Of a stretch of 13,910 bases of DNA, positions 13,847 through 13,910 are shown in pieces. The position numbers were made by a program, and so were the translations under genes. Positions within the stretch are counted from its first letter, which is position 1. The number at the start of each line of letters is the position of its first letter. Source of the DNA: Chloroflexota bacterium (GTDB taxonomy: Bacteria > Chloroflexota > Dehalococcoidia > Lucifugimonadales > Lucifugimonadaceae); the NCBI GenBank assembly GCA_030831265.1, contig JAURLM010000304.1:1-13910 (forward strand), given 5' to 3'. Under the pieces are notes generated by a model. The model made no database searches, was not told where the DNA came from, and saw nothing but the letters and a program-made list of their open reading frames with translations.

Positions 13847-13910
13847 ATGAGACTGAGTAAGAGCATGTCCATCGGTGCAGGGATAGGCATCCTGTTTGGG
13901 CTAGTCTTTA
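13847..13910 (+). CDS. Start of a gene with a hydrophobic, glycine-rich N-terminus (3' truncated by window edge)
   Basis: GGGAG at 13836-13840 lies 6 nt before an ATG that opens a frame running off the right edge. The 21 visible residues begin MRLSKSMSIGAGIGILFG: a short basic start followed by a Gly/Ile/Leu stretch, fitting a membrane helix or signal anchor. It begins 47 bp after the C45 hydrolase gene on the same strand, so the two may be co-transcribed. Too little is visible to assign a family. Confidence 0.6.
   Translation, partial: MRLSKSMSIGAGIGILFGLVF

Overview
The window looks like a piece of a Chloroflexota genome, plausibly of the SAR202/Dehalococcoidia type. This is inferred from the Thr/Pro-rich linker directly behind the lipoprotein cysteine of the substrate-binding protein, the moderate G+C by eye, the use of TTG starts, and the gene content (oligopeptide-type ABC importer plus several hydroxyacid and sugar-acid enzymes). 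No rRNA, tRNA, IS element or CRISPR array was found; assignment below phylum is not supported.

Layout, left to right. (1) The 3' part of a D-2-hydroxyacid dehydrogenase enters from the left edge (2-496). (2) A 278-bp gap carries a near-consensus sigma-70 promoter whose -10 lies inside an inverted repeat. It is followed by a lipoprotein of the family-5 substrate-binding proteins (775-2685) and a strong terminator. (3) After about 215 bp come the two permeases of the same transporter type (2961-3899, 3948-5000). No ATPase genes follow. All three transporter genes appear to start with TTG. (4) A plus-strand block holds a beta-hydroxyacid dehydrogenase (5186-6061), a tartrate/D-malate dehydrogenase-type decarboxylating dehydrogenase (6114-7178) and an aldo/keto reductase of the D-threo-aldose dehydrogenase type (7267-8283). 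(5) Convergent to it is an IlvD/Edd dehydratase with all metal-site residues of L-arabinonate-type sugar-acid dehydratases (8323-10128, minus strand). (6) A repeat-rich 361-bp divergent region separates this from a chemoreceptor (10490-12514, plus) with its own terminator. (7) A C45-family Ntn hydrolase (12705-13799) follows, preceded by a possible 15-codon leader ORF. (8) The start of a further gene with a hydrophobic N-terminus runs off the right edge (13847 onward).

How the genes may work together (inference): an importer takes up an organic substrate. The aldo/keto reductase can oxidise an aldose to a lactone, and the dehydratase can turn the aldonate into a 2-keto-3-deoxy acid. The three hydroxyacid dehydrogenases (2-hydroxyacid, beta-hydroxyacid/tartronate-semialdehyde-type, and tartrate/malate-type) can handle C3-C4 hydroxyacids that converge on glycerate, hydroxypyruvate or pyruvate. 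The chemoreceptor could sense a related compound. A lactonase, an aldolase, the ABC ATPases and a transcriptional regulator would be needed to complete such a system and are not in this window. The regulatory repeats (an operator-like repeat on the transporter promoter, AACCGGTT boxes flanking the aldo/keto reductase gene, GTGACAT repeats before the chemoreceptor) are the least explained parts of the sequence.
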